A stretch of 64,000 nt of DNA from Tricholoma matsutake (GCA_026075535.2 AP026546.1:5394001-5458000); one strand, 5' to 3'. Shown: positions 10,569 to 22,920, counted from the first letter of the stretch. Notes: generated by a model not told the origin, from the letters alone. A program made the numbers and translations.

Positions 10569-11881
10569 TTAAAAGTAATTTTGGCAGTGCTGTGCATTAG
10601 ACAGAGTGACTTTACTCCCATCTTCCTTTAAGTGGATGGTGTAACATTTGGCCCAGCATAATGCAATCATTGACTCTTCGATCACGGTCAAATCCTTCAA
10701 CTCATCAGGAACATCTCCAAGGTAAGTGTGATTTGCAAGCATGCAATGGGGCAGCTTGTGTTTGCCCAAAGCACAAGAGCAACCTTGGCAGAGATGCAAA
10801 CTAAGTGTGCCATTCTGCTCAACCCAAACACCATCAGGGTGTACTAAAACATCTGTCAATGCCCCACTAGTGAACAGCACTGGAGGGTACCAAGCCCGCT
10901 CCTCCTCAGGTTGAGTGAAACCACTGATGGAATCAACGTCCATCTGCGACTGAGCATCATCATCATTGTTGGCATTACAGGCAGGCACTTGCAAGAGGTC
11001 AGTGTCAATGTCATCCAAGGGAATAAAGATCTAAGACACTACTGGCACAACTGGCACACATGCCCTCTTTCAAAGTCACAGAAGAAGTTGCTTCTTGGAA
11101 CAACAACACAATTTTATCCTTCAGAGGGTCAGGTACCAGCTGTGGCCAGCTCAGGGAAGGAGCAACATCAGGGGGAATAGCAACACACAGTTTCTTGCCT
11201 TTCAACAAAGAGTGCACATGGTTTTTCAATGTCTTCTGCAGGTGTGTGACACTCATGGCAGTATCATGAGCGACCTCATAAACATTGAGCAGTTTCAGTA
11301 ATAAAAGTCGGGAAGCTTTGGGACCAACTGCCGAGAGCAATTCATTGTGTCTGCATCACCAGGATCAATGGCGCATTCAGTCTGAACATCCTGACAAGCT
11401 GCCTGTAAATCAGGTGAAAATGCACATTCGCCTTTAACAAAGTGCTGCCAGAGAATACCCCTCAGGTCATCAACAGAACCAGTGCAACTAATACCATGCA
11501 ATGCAGCCAACACCAGGAACACAGGCTTCCTCATATTGTTCAAGCCCAAAAAAGAGCTTGTACAGCTCACGCCCGGTGTGTTGGCAGCAAGGATAGATTG
11601 AACCTGTAAACCACTCAACAAAAAATCTCTCTTGTCTCTACCAGCTGTACACAAACCCAATGCATTGCATATCTCGCAGAGCAACAGGAGAGGGAATGAA
11701 GTTTGGGAAGCCAGATCATACAAGCTAGATGACACAGTATGCAACAACTGAGATGCAGAATAGGAGCCTGCAGTGATGAGACATGTTGGTGCTTGCCGAT
11801 GAGCACAGAGCCCATTAAGCAGGTGACACAGAGCCTGTCTCCATAGTTCAAAAGACAGACCCTCAAACACGAGTCCATGAG
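10569..11881 (-). pseudogene. Helitron N-terminal region
   Basis: Upstream coding sequence of the Helitron protein. It reads GKKLCVAIPPDVAPSLSWPQ and DPLKDKIVLLFQEATSS near 11100-11200, then CMLANHTYLGDVPDELKDL near 10690-10750. These segments are typical of the N-terminus of fungal Helitron proteins. A short intron or frame change separates the blocks near 11020-11040 and 11290-11340. The right edge at 11874-11881 (TCCATGAG) is one copy of the hAT target duplication, and the reading frame continues across it to 16412. Confidence 0.7.
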
Positions 11882-12089
11882 TAGTGCTGTTCCGGCCCAG
11901 CTTGCTGGCTTTGGCTTGGCCTGAGGTGGCTTTGGCTTTCTCAAACCCCAAGCCAGGCCAAAGCCATCAACCATGGCTTGGCCCTGGCTTGGCTTGGCCT
12001 AGGCCTGGCTTTTATATGTAGAAATATTCAATTTCTTTGCTACAAATCAGTGGGTGTACAGAGCGCTACTCTGAGCAATACATAGATTC

Positions 12090-15000
12090 CTCATCCTCAT
12101 CTTCAATCAGGAGTTCATTCCAAGAAAACTCTTCAATATCCAATTCCTCATCAGGCTCCCTCAAGTCCTCTTGAGTGCTCGCATTCTCCAGCTCTCCATT
12201 ACTAGCCTCCTCTGTTTCTAATATTGACGATGGGGCAGGCTCTCAAAAGAGTAAATCATGTTGGATCACACACTTGATGCACTGCAGGGCCTCCAGGATG
12301 TCACATTTGAGACAATTGCGATGTTTTGATATTGTGATCCCGCCCTGCAAGAATGTGCGCTCACTTGATACCGACGATGACATGATTGCCAGGTAGTCTT
12401 GTGCAAGGGAGCTCCAGGCTGGATGATAGCATTGTAAATTGTACTACAAACTCCTTAGTTTCTTGTCAGGATATCAAAACTGAGACGCTTACACCCCACC
12501 ACTGTATTGCACTCCAACCTTCTGGCACTTGCTCAGGAGCATCCATATATGCATGATAATCATGAAGCCATGGTTGCTGAGGATCATATGGGACATCCAA
12601 CCCAGTATCCATCATTGTATCTTCATCATCACTGAGCTCCCAAAGAAGTGCCTGCAATCCCTTGTTCTTTCTTGAGTGCACGGACAGCCTCACTGTGGAA
12701 CTGCTGCTCAAAGATAACCATCAATCCTTAAACTAAACCAAATTAGTGCCTGAAATTGAGAGATGGGGAACTTGCCCATACCACCTCCTCAGTACATTTC
12801 ACAAAATCCTCCTGAAGATCAACAGACTAGTGCTTCTTGAAATAACCCATTTTCTCCTTTGGGTTGAGAACTAGAAATATATCAGTAATGTTCCAGATAA
12901 GAGCAAGGATTTGTACTCATTGACATGATATATGCGGGGGACTCGGTGGTCTTCTCATAATACTCATCAATCCTCTCACATGCTGCATGAAGGGCAGGAG
13001 CAAATGGCAAATACTTTAGGCAGTTAGCCCGACTAGACCATGCCCTGTAAAGGGCTTCAAGTGCTGGGATTGCTAAATGAAGAGTTGAGACATTGTTGGA
13101 TGAAAAGGCCTGTTGAGCATTATCTGCATGCTAAGAAGCATCAGTAATTCATACTGTAGACATAGATGAAAGAGTAAACATACACTTAGCAAACCAAGGA
13201 AGGTGTTCACCCACACCCACTCCTCACTCGTGAGCTTGAGTTCATGAATCTTATTGTGTTTAGTAGAGTCTTGTTCTTCCCATCAAAGCTCATCAACAAA
13301 AGCATCAATGCACTGTGGAAAAGAATGACAAATACCAATCTTGCATGTAAAATATGTTACGCACATCCTTTTTTTGCTCAGGAGTCAGCCCAATCAAGCA
13401 TCAGATACGATGAAGACCACCACACTTTCATGTCAAGAATGAGTTGAACCGGCTACCAAATATTTGCCTTACTTTGGATGGTTCTCCACATTTGTTTTTG
13501 CTTTGAAGATGAGCATTCCTGAACAGTGGTGAGCGATGTTGCATTCAGGACAAGTATGAGATCTGTACCTTGAATACAACTGCTCTTACTAATCCGACCT
13601 CATCGCGCAAGGTAGGTATGTGTGCATCTGGTTGCTTTGGATCAAAATGTGGTGACTTGCTGTATGTTGAGATGAGCATTTGCATCGCCAGGTTGATTAC
13701 ATGTGCAAGGCAGCTGTTGTTTATGAGTACCTGAAGTAAGAGAGTTAAAGACAAACAAACTTGACTTTCTGCTTCCTCCAGTGATATTTCTTGCCGGTAC
13801 TGATCTTCAATCACACAGCTAGCTCTCTCATCATAGTTGCATTGTTGCTTGCGTTATCACATGTGATATGGCCAACCTTCTCAGCAAATGATAAATGGAG
13901 TGGAATGTTGACCATATAGAACACACTTACCTTATGCTCAATTCCAACATGTTCAATGATCTTGAATAAAGCTTGGCCAAGCTGTTCACCATTGTGTGCA
14001 TTGTTGAGCTGGGTGAAACCAATCAGTGCATTCTTCAGCTCCCATTTTGCAGGTGTCGGCTCCTTGATCCAGTGCGCCATGACTGCAAAATATCCATCTG
14101 TGTTACTAGCTTGCCATGCATCACATGTTAGACTAACTTCACCTTTGATGGTTGGACCCTATAAAGTGATGAGCAAAGAACAAGAGGCCCAAGAGAAGAT
14201 TTACATTTAGTTGGGCCTTCAATGTAGTAAGGTGGTCCTTGAACAGACATTTGATCTCTGCCCGGGTTGACTTCCGACCTGGAATCTTGACTCCATTTGT
14301 TGCACAAGAAGCAACATTGATCATCGACTTGAACTTGGGATGTTTGAGAGCTTGAATAGGCTGTGAAGAATAGTAATGAAATGGAAACAAGTTACAGAAT
14401 GGAATTACCTACCTGGTCCATGGCCACAAGCCACTCGACTGCTGCATGATGAAAGATTTTGTGCGAGTAAGGGACAACCCACTCAGAAATCTTCTTCTCC
14501 CTAAGATCACAGTCCAGAGTACAGGTTACCTCTTCCACAGCCTCCTTGCACTTCTTGATGTCTCCTGGTAGCTTCGACAAGAAATTGACACTCTTTGCCC
14601 AGTTTCAATACTTCCCCTAGCAAGAGGGAATGTTCAAGCACAGCATAAGAGGGTGGACAAATCACCTATGGAATGATTCGCCTCAAGATGGCGATGCAAG
14701 GTTGTAACTTCATCAACAAGACTCTTATTGTTTCTGGAAGTCCCATGTCAATGCGCAAACTGAATATACAAGCAAAATACTCATGGGCATAATTTACAAG
14801 CACGATACTTTTTTGACTTCCCATTCACATCTTTGACAATGGCAGTATGGAAGAACTGATCAACATCTCGCCATTTATCTTCATGAGTAGGTGGATTGTT
14901 GTCAGTGGACTGGACATCCACATCCATGAGCAGGCCATCAGCATCGACAGCTACTGGATTACCAAGGGTAACATGTTTCTTGCCTATAACAACTTCATAA

Positions 15001-15131
15001 AAATGATGTGTTGATGAATTCAGATAAATCATACCTTTTTTACGTGTGTTCTCATCCGTGTTCTCTGAGTCCAGGTTGTTGATCAAGACTGAGGCTGTGC
15101 CATTGCTCTTTGCCTGCGATGAAGATGCCAT
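12090..15131 (-). pseudogene. hAT transposase with BED zinc finger, several introns, decayed
   Basis: The BED finger begins near 14880 (WRDVDQFFH, then CKLCP near 14785) and its His pair (LHRHLEANH) follows an intron near 14680-14710. Next come HPKFKSMINVASCATNGVKI, an intron ending TTTATAG near 14160, and CDAWQAS...GYFAV with the first catalytic Asp. The second Asp lies in GHITCDNASNN near 13850-13870, and the hATC dimerisation region is recognisable near 12190-12440 and 12470-12620. Donors GTAGGTAATT (near 14413) and GTAAGTGTG (near 13938) mark introns. A TGA at 13811-13813 and frame changes near the C-terminus make this copy non-functional. It would excise and insert the element by a DDE mechanism. 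Confidence 0.8.
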
Positions 15132-15173
15132 GGCACACTGTTTTCTGGCTGTAAATGATGGCAGAGTAAGTAT

Positions 15174-15902
15174 TTAAAAGAAGTTGTCAGATGAAGACAA
15201 ACATTGCTCAGGCTGACTATCCACATCTTCAGCATCACTATCACCAGCGATGGAAGAGAAGGTATGCTTGTTTTGTGGAGTTGACACTGTATCTGTGGAG
15301 CGGACAAGGAGGTGGGAATCAAGTGTTGATGAAGCAGGGCGATTATCACTTTCTGCTGGGTGAGACAGCTGAGAAAAATTTGCTTGGCAAGAATGGAAAT
15401 CTTGGATGGCTTTGCATTGGAAGGAAAGTTCAGGTGCTGAAGCATTGGCTGTATCCCTCAGTTTTGCAGTAAGATTGAGAGTCAGGGTACATCCAGTCAC
15501 CTAATAAGATTAATATGGAAGGCAGATAATTAAATCTGGTATGCACTGGAGAAATTTCAGCTCTGTGACGAGATGCTGCAGTTTAATCTCTACAAGATCC
15601 AAGGGAAAGCCCATAGTCCAGTTGATTTTTGAAAGATACAACACTACAAGACCCATGCCAAGTTTACCCTGATGAACATGGTGCAGGCAGCCATCAGAAT
15701 TATGACAGTCCTCTGCGAACATTGTGTCAAATCGTCGGTTGAAGGTCCCATGTGGAGTATCACGTTCCTCCATGTTCATAACAGACCAGATTTTGTTGTC
15801 CTTCGAACCCTTGGGCACAGAATCCGACAAAGAGTTTGAGAGAGTGCTGATCTCCTTCACGAGTAGTCTGATAGTTGCAGCAGGAGTAGACATTTTGTGC
15901 AC
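15174..15902 (-). CDS. Accessory ORF region of the hAT element, function unknown
   Basis: Upstream of the transposase, on the same strand, two open segments (15510-15902 and 15174-15500) probably belong to one gene with an intron near 15500. The first segment has MEERDTPHGTFNRRFDTMFAEDC and a Cys/His-rich patch (AEDCHNSDGCLHHVHQGKLG). The second is Ser/Asp-rich. I do not recognise a family. It may be a host-derived passenger or a second hAT protein; equally it could be unspliced 5' sequence of the transposase gene. Confidence 0.4.
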
Positions 15903-16411
15903 TAAAAAGTCGACACAACAAGTATGAGTGGAGGTGAAAAATTGTTATCAAGCATTGAGTATCGGACAAGATGATGAATACTAAGAAGGACAACCATAGA
16001 TGGATAAAGTAGTACATGCATTGCAGAAGAACGAAGGAGTACAGATAGAGATCATAGCAGTAAGAGCCTGTGTGGAGACCCTGGCAGGTAGAGAAAGTGG
16101 AAAGAATATCAATAGACAGATGAAAGTGAGTGCATGTTCATTAGGCACAAGAATTGCCCAATGTCATTGCTATCGACAACGATCATGATGTGGTGTGTGT
16201 AACAATTGTACATCTTCAAGTTTAAAGTTTGATGTTCACACATTCACACATTCAATATTTAGTGATGCGCATATACTATGATATAGCTCACTAAAAAGCT
16301 GCAGCCTGACAGCCTGGCTTTGGCTTTTCCTCAATGCAAGCCAGGCCAAAGCCACCATGAAGCTGTAGTCATGGCCTGGCTCGGCCTGAGGCTGGGCCAA
16401 GCACAGCACTA

Positions 16412-17218
16412 TCCATGAGCATTCAACGCTGTGTTCAACTGCATTTCAGAAGCGCCATACATGACGAAGTGGGGGGAATCACAGTAGCACATGGTGCTCA
16501 GCAAAACATGAAGATCAGGCAAAATGCACATCGAGGATTGTGATTCTCTGGGATCCAGAGATGGAGGGGCACCCTCCAGACCCAGAACCCTGGGGGTCTA
16601 TAACAGGGGTGTAAACATGGCACAGATTGGAAAAGGAGACAAACCATGGGAAGACACAGTTGTCATTGTGAACTCCTCTGTGCTGGGGGGGTGAACACCA
16701 TCCCAGATATCATTCTCATGTAGGGCAGCAAACCAGTCTAAGCCAAGGGATCCTCACTCCAAATCACAGAGTTGGAATCATACCAGGCAACCAAAAGTGT
16801 GGTCACACCAGTGAACGGTGATCAAGATGGGATGGAAGGTGTCGAGACTGGCAAAGAGTGCATGGGGCAAAAATGAAATGGAAGAGGAGCAGTTGAAATC
16901 AGTATGAATGATGTGGTTAGCAATGAGGGCACTCATGGGAAGCGATAGGAGGGAGCAAAGTGAAAAGGCAACAAAAGGGGGCTCATGGGAATGAGAGCAC
17001 ATTACGGGATGACAGAATCAGCCTCAAATGGTTTTCACAGATGGTGCCAATGTCATGGGACATAGGATTTGGTGAGAAATGTTTTTGCAGGGTGGAACCC
17101 AAACTCCAAACCATTTGCAGGGCATGGTAAAAGAGATTTATTCCCACAATACTTTTTCTGAGGTTCAACCAAAACTTCAACACACTATTACCACACCCTA
17201 GTGACTGGCACAACTTGT
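16412..17218 (-). pseudogene. Helitron N-terminal coding and upstream region
   Basis: Reading minus from the hAT TSD, the Helitron frame continues upstream through MYGASEMQLNTALNAHG and, further up, MCILPDLHVLLSTM. Readable sequence including GLDWFAALHENDIWDGVHP occurs near 16690-16760, in a frame not clearly linked. I see no further coding signal from 16.8 to 17.2 kb, which probably holds the Helitron 5' end or promoter. The start codon is not identifiable. Confidence 0.45.
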
Positions 17219-19350
17219 AACTATGTAATATTTACACGCTTATCTAGATGCACATAATCATACAATTTTGAGTTGCAATGTGCCTCACATGAGGAATACA
17301 TGATGTATGCGGCCATGAATATTATCAGCAGCTTACCATGGACTTGGGACAAGGGTTGGACAATGTCTTCACAAGTCTGGAGCAAAACCAATTTACTATT
17401 CCAACACTGATCTGAAGTGTTCTCAAGAGTTCAAGCAGCTACCATCGTGATTCTCTCTTATTCAGGGTGCCTAGCATCTGCTCTGACCTTCTTGCTTATA
17501 GTCAAACTGGTGCTATATTTTCATGGGCATTTGAAACTGTAAAAGGCAAGCTCTGTCAAGAACTTGTTGCTCTTGCAGATAGTGACAACAGGCTTCACTT
17601 CAATGCATCAAAAACATTGTCAGATTACCTCAAAGGATCATTTATGCAAATTGCAGCTCAAAAAATCAAACACAGTGCTCCATACCTCTGGGATCTTGTG
17701 TATAGCATGCTTGATGCGAATCCATCATGCCGGCGTGCCATGGTTCACAACTTGAATGATGCTGAAATCATGGAAGGTTTGGCTGCAGTCGAAGAGGGAG
17801 ATCTGGGTGAAATTGGAGGCGACGATGAGATGGATATGATGGAGGACAACGAAAATATTGAAGATGCTGATAAGCCAGAAGTAAAGGCCAAAAAGCGAAA
17901 CATCAAAGCTGCCTTATGGAATGCTGCACTGCTCGTAATTGTCAGTCGTTTGTTTGCTTGTGCCATCCCCCCTTGCTTAGTCTGTCTATAAATCTGTTGT
18001 TTCCATCAGCATTTTTGCACAGAGCACGAATGAGCAATGCAACTATCTTCAAAGTGTCCTTGGAATTTTTTTTCACTCAACCGCAGTCCCAGAAAAAGTT
18101 ATTGAGACACTTGCACATGCAGGTCTGTCCATAAGCCAATCGAGTATCCACAATGCTGTCAAATCACTATCCCGAGAAGCAGGGCAGAAAATACAAGCTG
18201 CAGTCCGAACACTGAAAACATCATTTGCATATGACAATTTTGACATAAACTTCAAGTCCTCTGAGCCAACCATTGAATGCCCATCGACATTTGTAAGTGC
18301 CACCTCTGCTACTGCCATACCATTGTTTGGTGTAGACAATCTAGAGGCACTTCAATGTTCTCAAGAACTATGGGAGAAGGATCCTAATAATCCCTCACCT
18401 TCATCAGTACTGCCAAAACTTGACATAGACAATCTTTCTGAATTACACTCACTCAGTTTCACTTGAAAAGCAGCAGGTGAAAAGCTGAGTCTGCTTTTGA
18501 AGACTTACGCATGGCATATTCAAGATATTCTGGTCTGGCGTGGCGAGTATTTCAGTTTCCTTGCACCCCACCTTGGCCAGCCAGATCCTATTGACAAAAT
18601 TCTGATTCACAAAACAACACAAATCCCATGTTGCTCAATGAATATCAAGGAATCAACACCAGACAGGAACATTGAAGTTCTGGAAATCTTGCTTTGTCAG
18701 GGAGGAATAGGCAAACCAGAGGACAAGAATTTCGATCCTGAGAATGATGTCAACATGAGTGAAATGGTACTGCTAGTCCATGGTGACCTCTTGACCAAGG
18801 AATGGCCAGACACTGTTCAGAACTCATGCTGCATCAAGGCGACACCAAAGCAATGCTTCCAGTATGTAGTGTTCTTACCTGGCCTTTTTCATTTCAAGAT
18901 GGCCTGTGCAGATGCCTTGTGGAGAACATGGGTACAACCACTAGATTCCTGACACGATGAAAACAGCCTTTACCATCACATTGGCATCCTCAGGCCTGAT
19001 GATACAGGGAAATTTGGAATGAAGCCAGGGTTTCATCCAGTGCATGATATGATTCACCATGATATATGGGCATCCATGCTGGACTGTTGGCAGCTAGAAG
19101 CAAAGGCTCGCAACTCTAGCTGGACATCCTTGCACAATGCAGACATTCACAAAGGCAAAACCAAGCTGGGAGCTGATCATGGAAATGTCAGAATCAATCA
19201 TTGAGAAGTATGTTGCAACAACACTGATCCTGAGTGATGCAAGAGACAAGGTAGGAAAAGAACGACACAAAATATTTGAGAACCAGGTTCTATGCAACCG
19301 AGATGAGCTTTTATACATTCAACTTAGTCATGCCATGAACACCAGAGATA

Positions 19351-20943
19351 CAGTGGCCAACAAAACCGTTCCAATGTTTTCAAACTTTTAATAAGTGTAC
19401 TTGAATAAAATGAAATAAGTTGTCATAAAATCTGAGAAAATTATGGAATATACCTTAACATCCTATCTGATCACCTGCATAGCCACAAGATCATGTGACA
19501 TTATTTAATAAGTAAACTTCATCATATACTCTAGTGACTCATTGGAACAGTTTTGTTGCACTGATTTTTTGAGTATAAATTAGTACTTGGTATAGCCACC
19601 TTTTGTTTTAACTACTGCAGCAAGTCTTTTAGGCATGCTTTCAATCAATTTCTGACACTCCTCCTTTGGTATCTTCTCCCATTCCACCTGTACCCTCTCC
19701 CAAAGCTCTGTAACACTGTTGGCTGGTTCCTCATACTCTCCAAGCTTCTTTTTGAGATGATGCCACAGATGTTCTATAGGATTGAGGTCAGGAGACTGTG
19801 CAGGCCACTTGAGGACAGTAATATTATTGTCTTCAAACCAGTTCTTGGCCTTTTTGCTGGTATGTTTGGGGTCATTGTCCTGCTGAAATACCATATCATC
19901 AGTAGTTTTACCCCAAAGCTCCAGTGTTTGCTGAAGCTCATCATCCATAATGTTGACATAAAGTTCAGCATCCATCTTTCCTTCAATCCTAGTAGCATAT
20001 CCAACCCCATCCCATCCCATGCACCCCCACAACATCAAATTCCCTCCTCCAAACTTCACTGTTTCCTCAACAAGCCTATCACTCAGACCTTCATCACTAT
20101 CTTTCCACACATATTTTCTTCCATCTGATCCCAAACAATTAATTTTAGTCTCATCTGACCATATGACCCTTTTCCAATCCTCAAGTGTCCACTCTGCATG
20201 CCGCTCAGCAAACTCCAATCGTGCGCATCGGTGATGAGGTTTGAGTAGTGGACATTTCTTCTTGACTACAGGTTTCATGCCATGTGATTTAAGATGTCGA
20301 TGAAGGGTTTGGGAGGAGAAAGGGGTGTTGGTGATATCCTGAAGTGTTTGTGCAGCTTTGGTAGCATTATCAACCTTTCCCATGCGAATAATTCAATATG
20401 CATAGTCAACATTAGCAGTAGTAAGCTTCATAGGACGACCACCAAATGATTTCTGAAGCTCAGGTCAGTGCTCAGAGCAAGTACGGCTGATGGTAGTAAT
20501 GCCATGACCAGTTTGATAAGAGATTTGTCAGACAGAAAGACCAGAATCAAGCAAAATGAGAATGCAGAGTATTTGAGTGGATGATAGCTTCTGCATAATG
20601 AATTGGGGGTAAGAATGAAGTTGCAAGAGATCCAGTCTCCTTAAATATATTGTATCACATGATATTGTTTATTTATGTTTGTAATAATCAACAAAGTCAT
20701 GTGATTTGCATAAATTCTATACTCAAAAATCAGTGCAACAAAACTGTTCCAATGAGTGACTAGACTATATGATGAAACTTACCTATTAAATAGTGTCACA
20801 TGATTTTGTGGCTATGCAGGTGATCAGATAGGATGTTAAGGTATATTCCATAATTTTCTCAGATTTTATGACAATTTATTTCATTTTATTCAAGTACACT
20901 TATTAAAAGTTTGAAAACATTGGAACGGTTTTGTTGGCCACTG
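19351..20943 (-). mobile_element. Tc1/mariner element with long TIRs
   Basis: It is bounded by TA (19349-19350 and 20944-20945) and by ends CAGTGGCCAACAAAACCGTT and its inverse. The TIRs extend about 215 bp. Each contains a second, internal copy of the CATTGGAACRGTTTTGTTG word, oriented as an IR/DR pair like those of Sleeping Beauty-type elements. Length is 1593 bp. Confidence 0.93.
19580..20596 (-). pseudogene. Tc1 transposase, three in-frame TGA codons in the HTH region
   Basis: The catalytic part is intact: WSDETKINCLGSDG (first D), QQDNDPKHTS (second D) and SPDLNPIEHLWHHLK (E), giving the D34E spacing of Tc1. The ATG at 20594-20596 opens a frame of 338 codons whose N-terminal helix-turn-helix part is cut by TGA at 20528-20530, 20465-20467 and 20393-20395, each where Arg would be expected. 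The remaining ORF from the internal ATG lacks the first DNA-binding domain, so the copy is dead as a transposase. Confidence 0.9.
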
Positions 20944-21679
20944 TATTGGGCGAGTTGAGGCAACTTTCATACCGTGGATTTATATGTTTAAGGTGACAGG
21001 GAAGCACAAATATGGATCACTGTTAAGAACTGATCCTAGAAGACACGTCGGAATCTGATCGGACACTGCGGGTGATAATAGCGGGAGTTTGTTGGGTCGT
21101 TGCAGATTCTGCGGGAGGCGAAACGGAAAGGACTTGGCTTCAGCTTGTAAGAAGCTGCACCCTTCACCTCGTCTGGTGTCCTAATTTCAAGTTGAAGGTT
21201 TGGAGGTAGGAGTGGGAAAGTGCAGGTAAACGCGGGGAGGAGTACGGAGGGGCTTAGGTTAAGTTCAGGTGAGGTTAGAACTTCAGAGGGAGACTAGAGG
21301 TCGAGTTGAATGGTGTTCAGACTCTTAGAGAACTGAGGTTGGAGTAGAAGGAGGTTTAGATTGGCAGGATAAAGTCAAGTCTATGTCAATATATGAACTC
21401 AGGAATACAAGGCAAAACTAACTAAGCTTAAATACTGTAGTCTGGAATAAATGCGGAACAGGAATGAAGACTGTGGCAGTGTCTTGACTGCATAGATAAA
21501 TTACCTAGTGGGAGCCACACAGGAATCCATAGTCGAATTTGCAATAGAGATGGCAGCCTTGGGAAGGCAGCCATGGGTGCTGTACAAGGTGGCCTGGTGC
21601 ACAGCAGTGTGGGCAGTGCAAGGCGGCCAGGAACAAAATCGGGAGGCATAGACAAATGTTGGGTTCGATGTGTGGGAAA

Positions 21680-22729
21680 TAGGGCATGACTTGGGTAACC
21701 CCCTGGTATAATTTTGTGTACCCATACCCATGAACACCGTACCCGTTACAGTTATGGGTGCGGTTTTACTGCAGGTACGGGGGGGGGGGTTTGGTTGAAA
21801 CCCATGGGTATGACATTAATAATTTATTATAATTCTACATATATCTAAATACAATGAAGAACCACCCCCAACTCTCAATTGCGAGCAAAGGGGGGTGGTA
21901 CCGGTGATGTACCGGCCATTGTGAGTTAGCAAACTAAGAAACACCCCCACCTCGCATTTGTGAGCAAGAGGGGGTGGTAGTCGTGACTTGGCAGCCGTTG
22001 TGAGAGAAACAGATGAAGAACCACCCCCAACTCACATTTGCGAGTGAGAGGGGGTGGTAGTGGTGATGCCACAGCCATTGTCGACTAGAGGGGGCCATTG
22101 TTGATGAGAGGGGGCCATTGTCATTGTTGTTCCCTAGTAGAAAAAACACCCCCCACTCGCATTTAGAATGAGGGGGGCATGTCATCATTGTCTAGTAGAA
22201 AAAACACCCCCCACTTGCATTTAGAATGAGGGGGGCATGTTGGTAGTAGTTGTCGTTGTTGTTGCCTAGTAGAAGAAACACCCCCCACTTGCATTTAGAA
22301 TGAGGGGGGCATGTCATTGTTGTCTAGTAGAAAAAACACCCCCCACTCGCATTTAGAACAAGGGGGGCGTGTTGGTAGTAGTTGTCATTGTTGTTGCCTA
22401 GTAGAAAAAACACCCCCCACTTGCATTTAGAACGAGGGGGGCATGTTGTCATTGCCTAGTAGAAAAAACACCCCCCACTTGCATTTAGAATGAGGGGGGC
22501 ATGTTGGTAGCAGTTGTCATTGTCGTCGAGCCATTGTTGTTGTTGTTGATGTTGATCAACAAAGTCATTTGATAAAACATGTGACCATTGGACCAGTACT
22601 GTGATACCCATAACACCATGGGTACAGGTACGGTTTTGCCTTGGGTATGGAAATCCAAACCTGTACCCATACCTGAGCATACCCATAAGCAGAAACACAC
22701 AGTGTTACCCATACCCAAGTCATGCCTTA
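21680..22729. mobile_element. hAT-type MITE 1
   Basis: GTGGGAAA is duplicated at 21672-21679 and 22730-22737 (8 bp). Ends are TAGGGCATGACTTGGGTA and, inverted, TACCCAAGTCATGCCTTA. The interior (about 21840-22530) is an array of about nine GC-rich hairpin units. No ORF of interest. Length 1050 bp. Confidence 0.88.
21845..22530 (-). repeat. Array of GC-rich hairpin units (about nine)
   Basis: Each unit has an inverted repeat of the type CACCCCCCACT, a central GCATTTAGAA or equivalent, and GAGGGGGGCATG, separated by spacers containing TGTTGTCATTGCCTAGTAG. Units are 55-90 bp. Read on the minus strand the loop matches the TGCAAAT loop of the array at 34066-34480. Units and spacers vary too much, and are too GC-biased, for a CRISPR array. 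Confidence 0.8.
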
Positions 22730-22920
22730 GTGGGAAAGGGTTGGATGGATGTGGGTTCTGATTGGGTGAGGAACGGTTCTTGACAGTATTTCCCCCTTAG
22801 TGCCAAGCCTACAAGGCATGTGAGGGTTTGAGTCCGAATGAGGAAGTTGGTTGAATTTCTGAATGCGGCAACTGGTCGAAAAATTTTCATGTTGTTTCCT
22901 ACTCCCATCACCTATCAGTA

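Larger units (their letters stand above)
11882..16411 (-). mobile_element. hAT transposon, near-complete
   Basis: TCCATGAG is duplicated at 11874-11881 and 16412-16419, an exact 8-bp TSD. The ends are inverted: TAGTGCTG at the left and CAGCACTA at the right. Subterminal GC-rich repeats of the words GGCTTTGGC and AGGCCAAAGCC occupy about 11895-12015 and 16310-16400 in both orientations, the usual transposase-binding arrangement of hAT ends. The element is 4530 bp and codes on the minus strand. Confidence 0.9.
1..17218 (-). mobile_element. Helitron (rolling-circle transposon), decayed, with three nested insertions
   Basis: The minus strand encodes, in order, an N-terminal region, a HUH Rep domain and a PIF1-like helicase, the diagnostic Rep-Hel layout of Helitrons. 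The pieces lie at about 16412-16760, 10569-11881, 7575-10548, 4512-4769 and 316-2252. Removing the hAT element, the LINE and the TIR element with one TSD copy each rejoins the pieces in the expected order. The 5' end is not fixed; it lies between about 16.6 kb and the TSD of the next element at 17219. The 3' end is either in the first 300 bases or outside the window; I could not identify a terminal CTRR hairpin. Reading frames carry in-frame stops, so this copy is not autonomous. Confidence 0.85.
21021..22785 (-). repeat. 3' LTR of Gypsy-A, with a nested hAT MITE
   Basis: About 707 bp of LTR sequence once the MITE and one 8-bp TSD copy are removed. It matches 26595-27269 and the solo LTR 48533-49216 throughout, including the shared stretches around CTTGGCTTCAGCTTG and ACTGTAGTCTGGAATAAATG. 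Confidence 0.9.

Noticed and set aside
21845..22530. Regularly spaced repeats resembling a CRISPR array
   Set aside because: Units vary, spacers repeat, the organism is eukaryotic, and the array sits inside a hAT MITE with an 8-bp TSD.
21021..22785. LTR 1 as an independent solo LTR
   Set aside because: Its left flank ATCAC has no partner at its right end but matches the flank at 27270, so it is the 3' LTR of a larger element.
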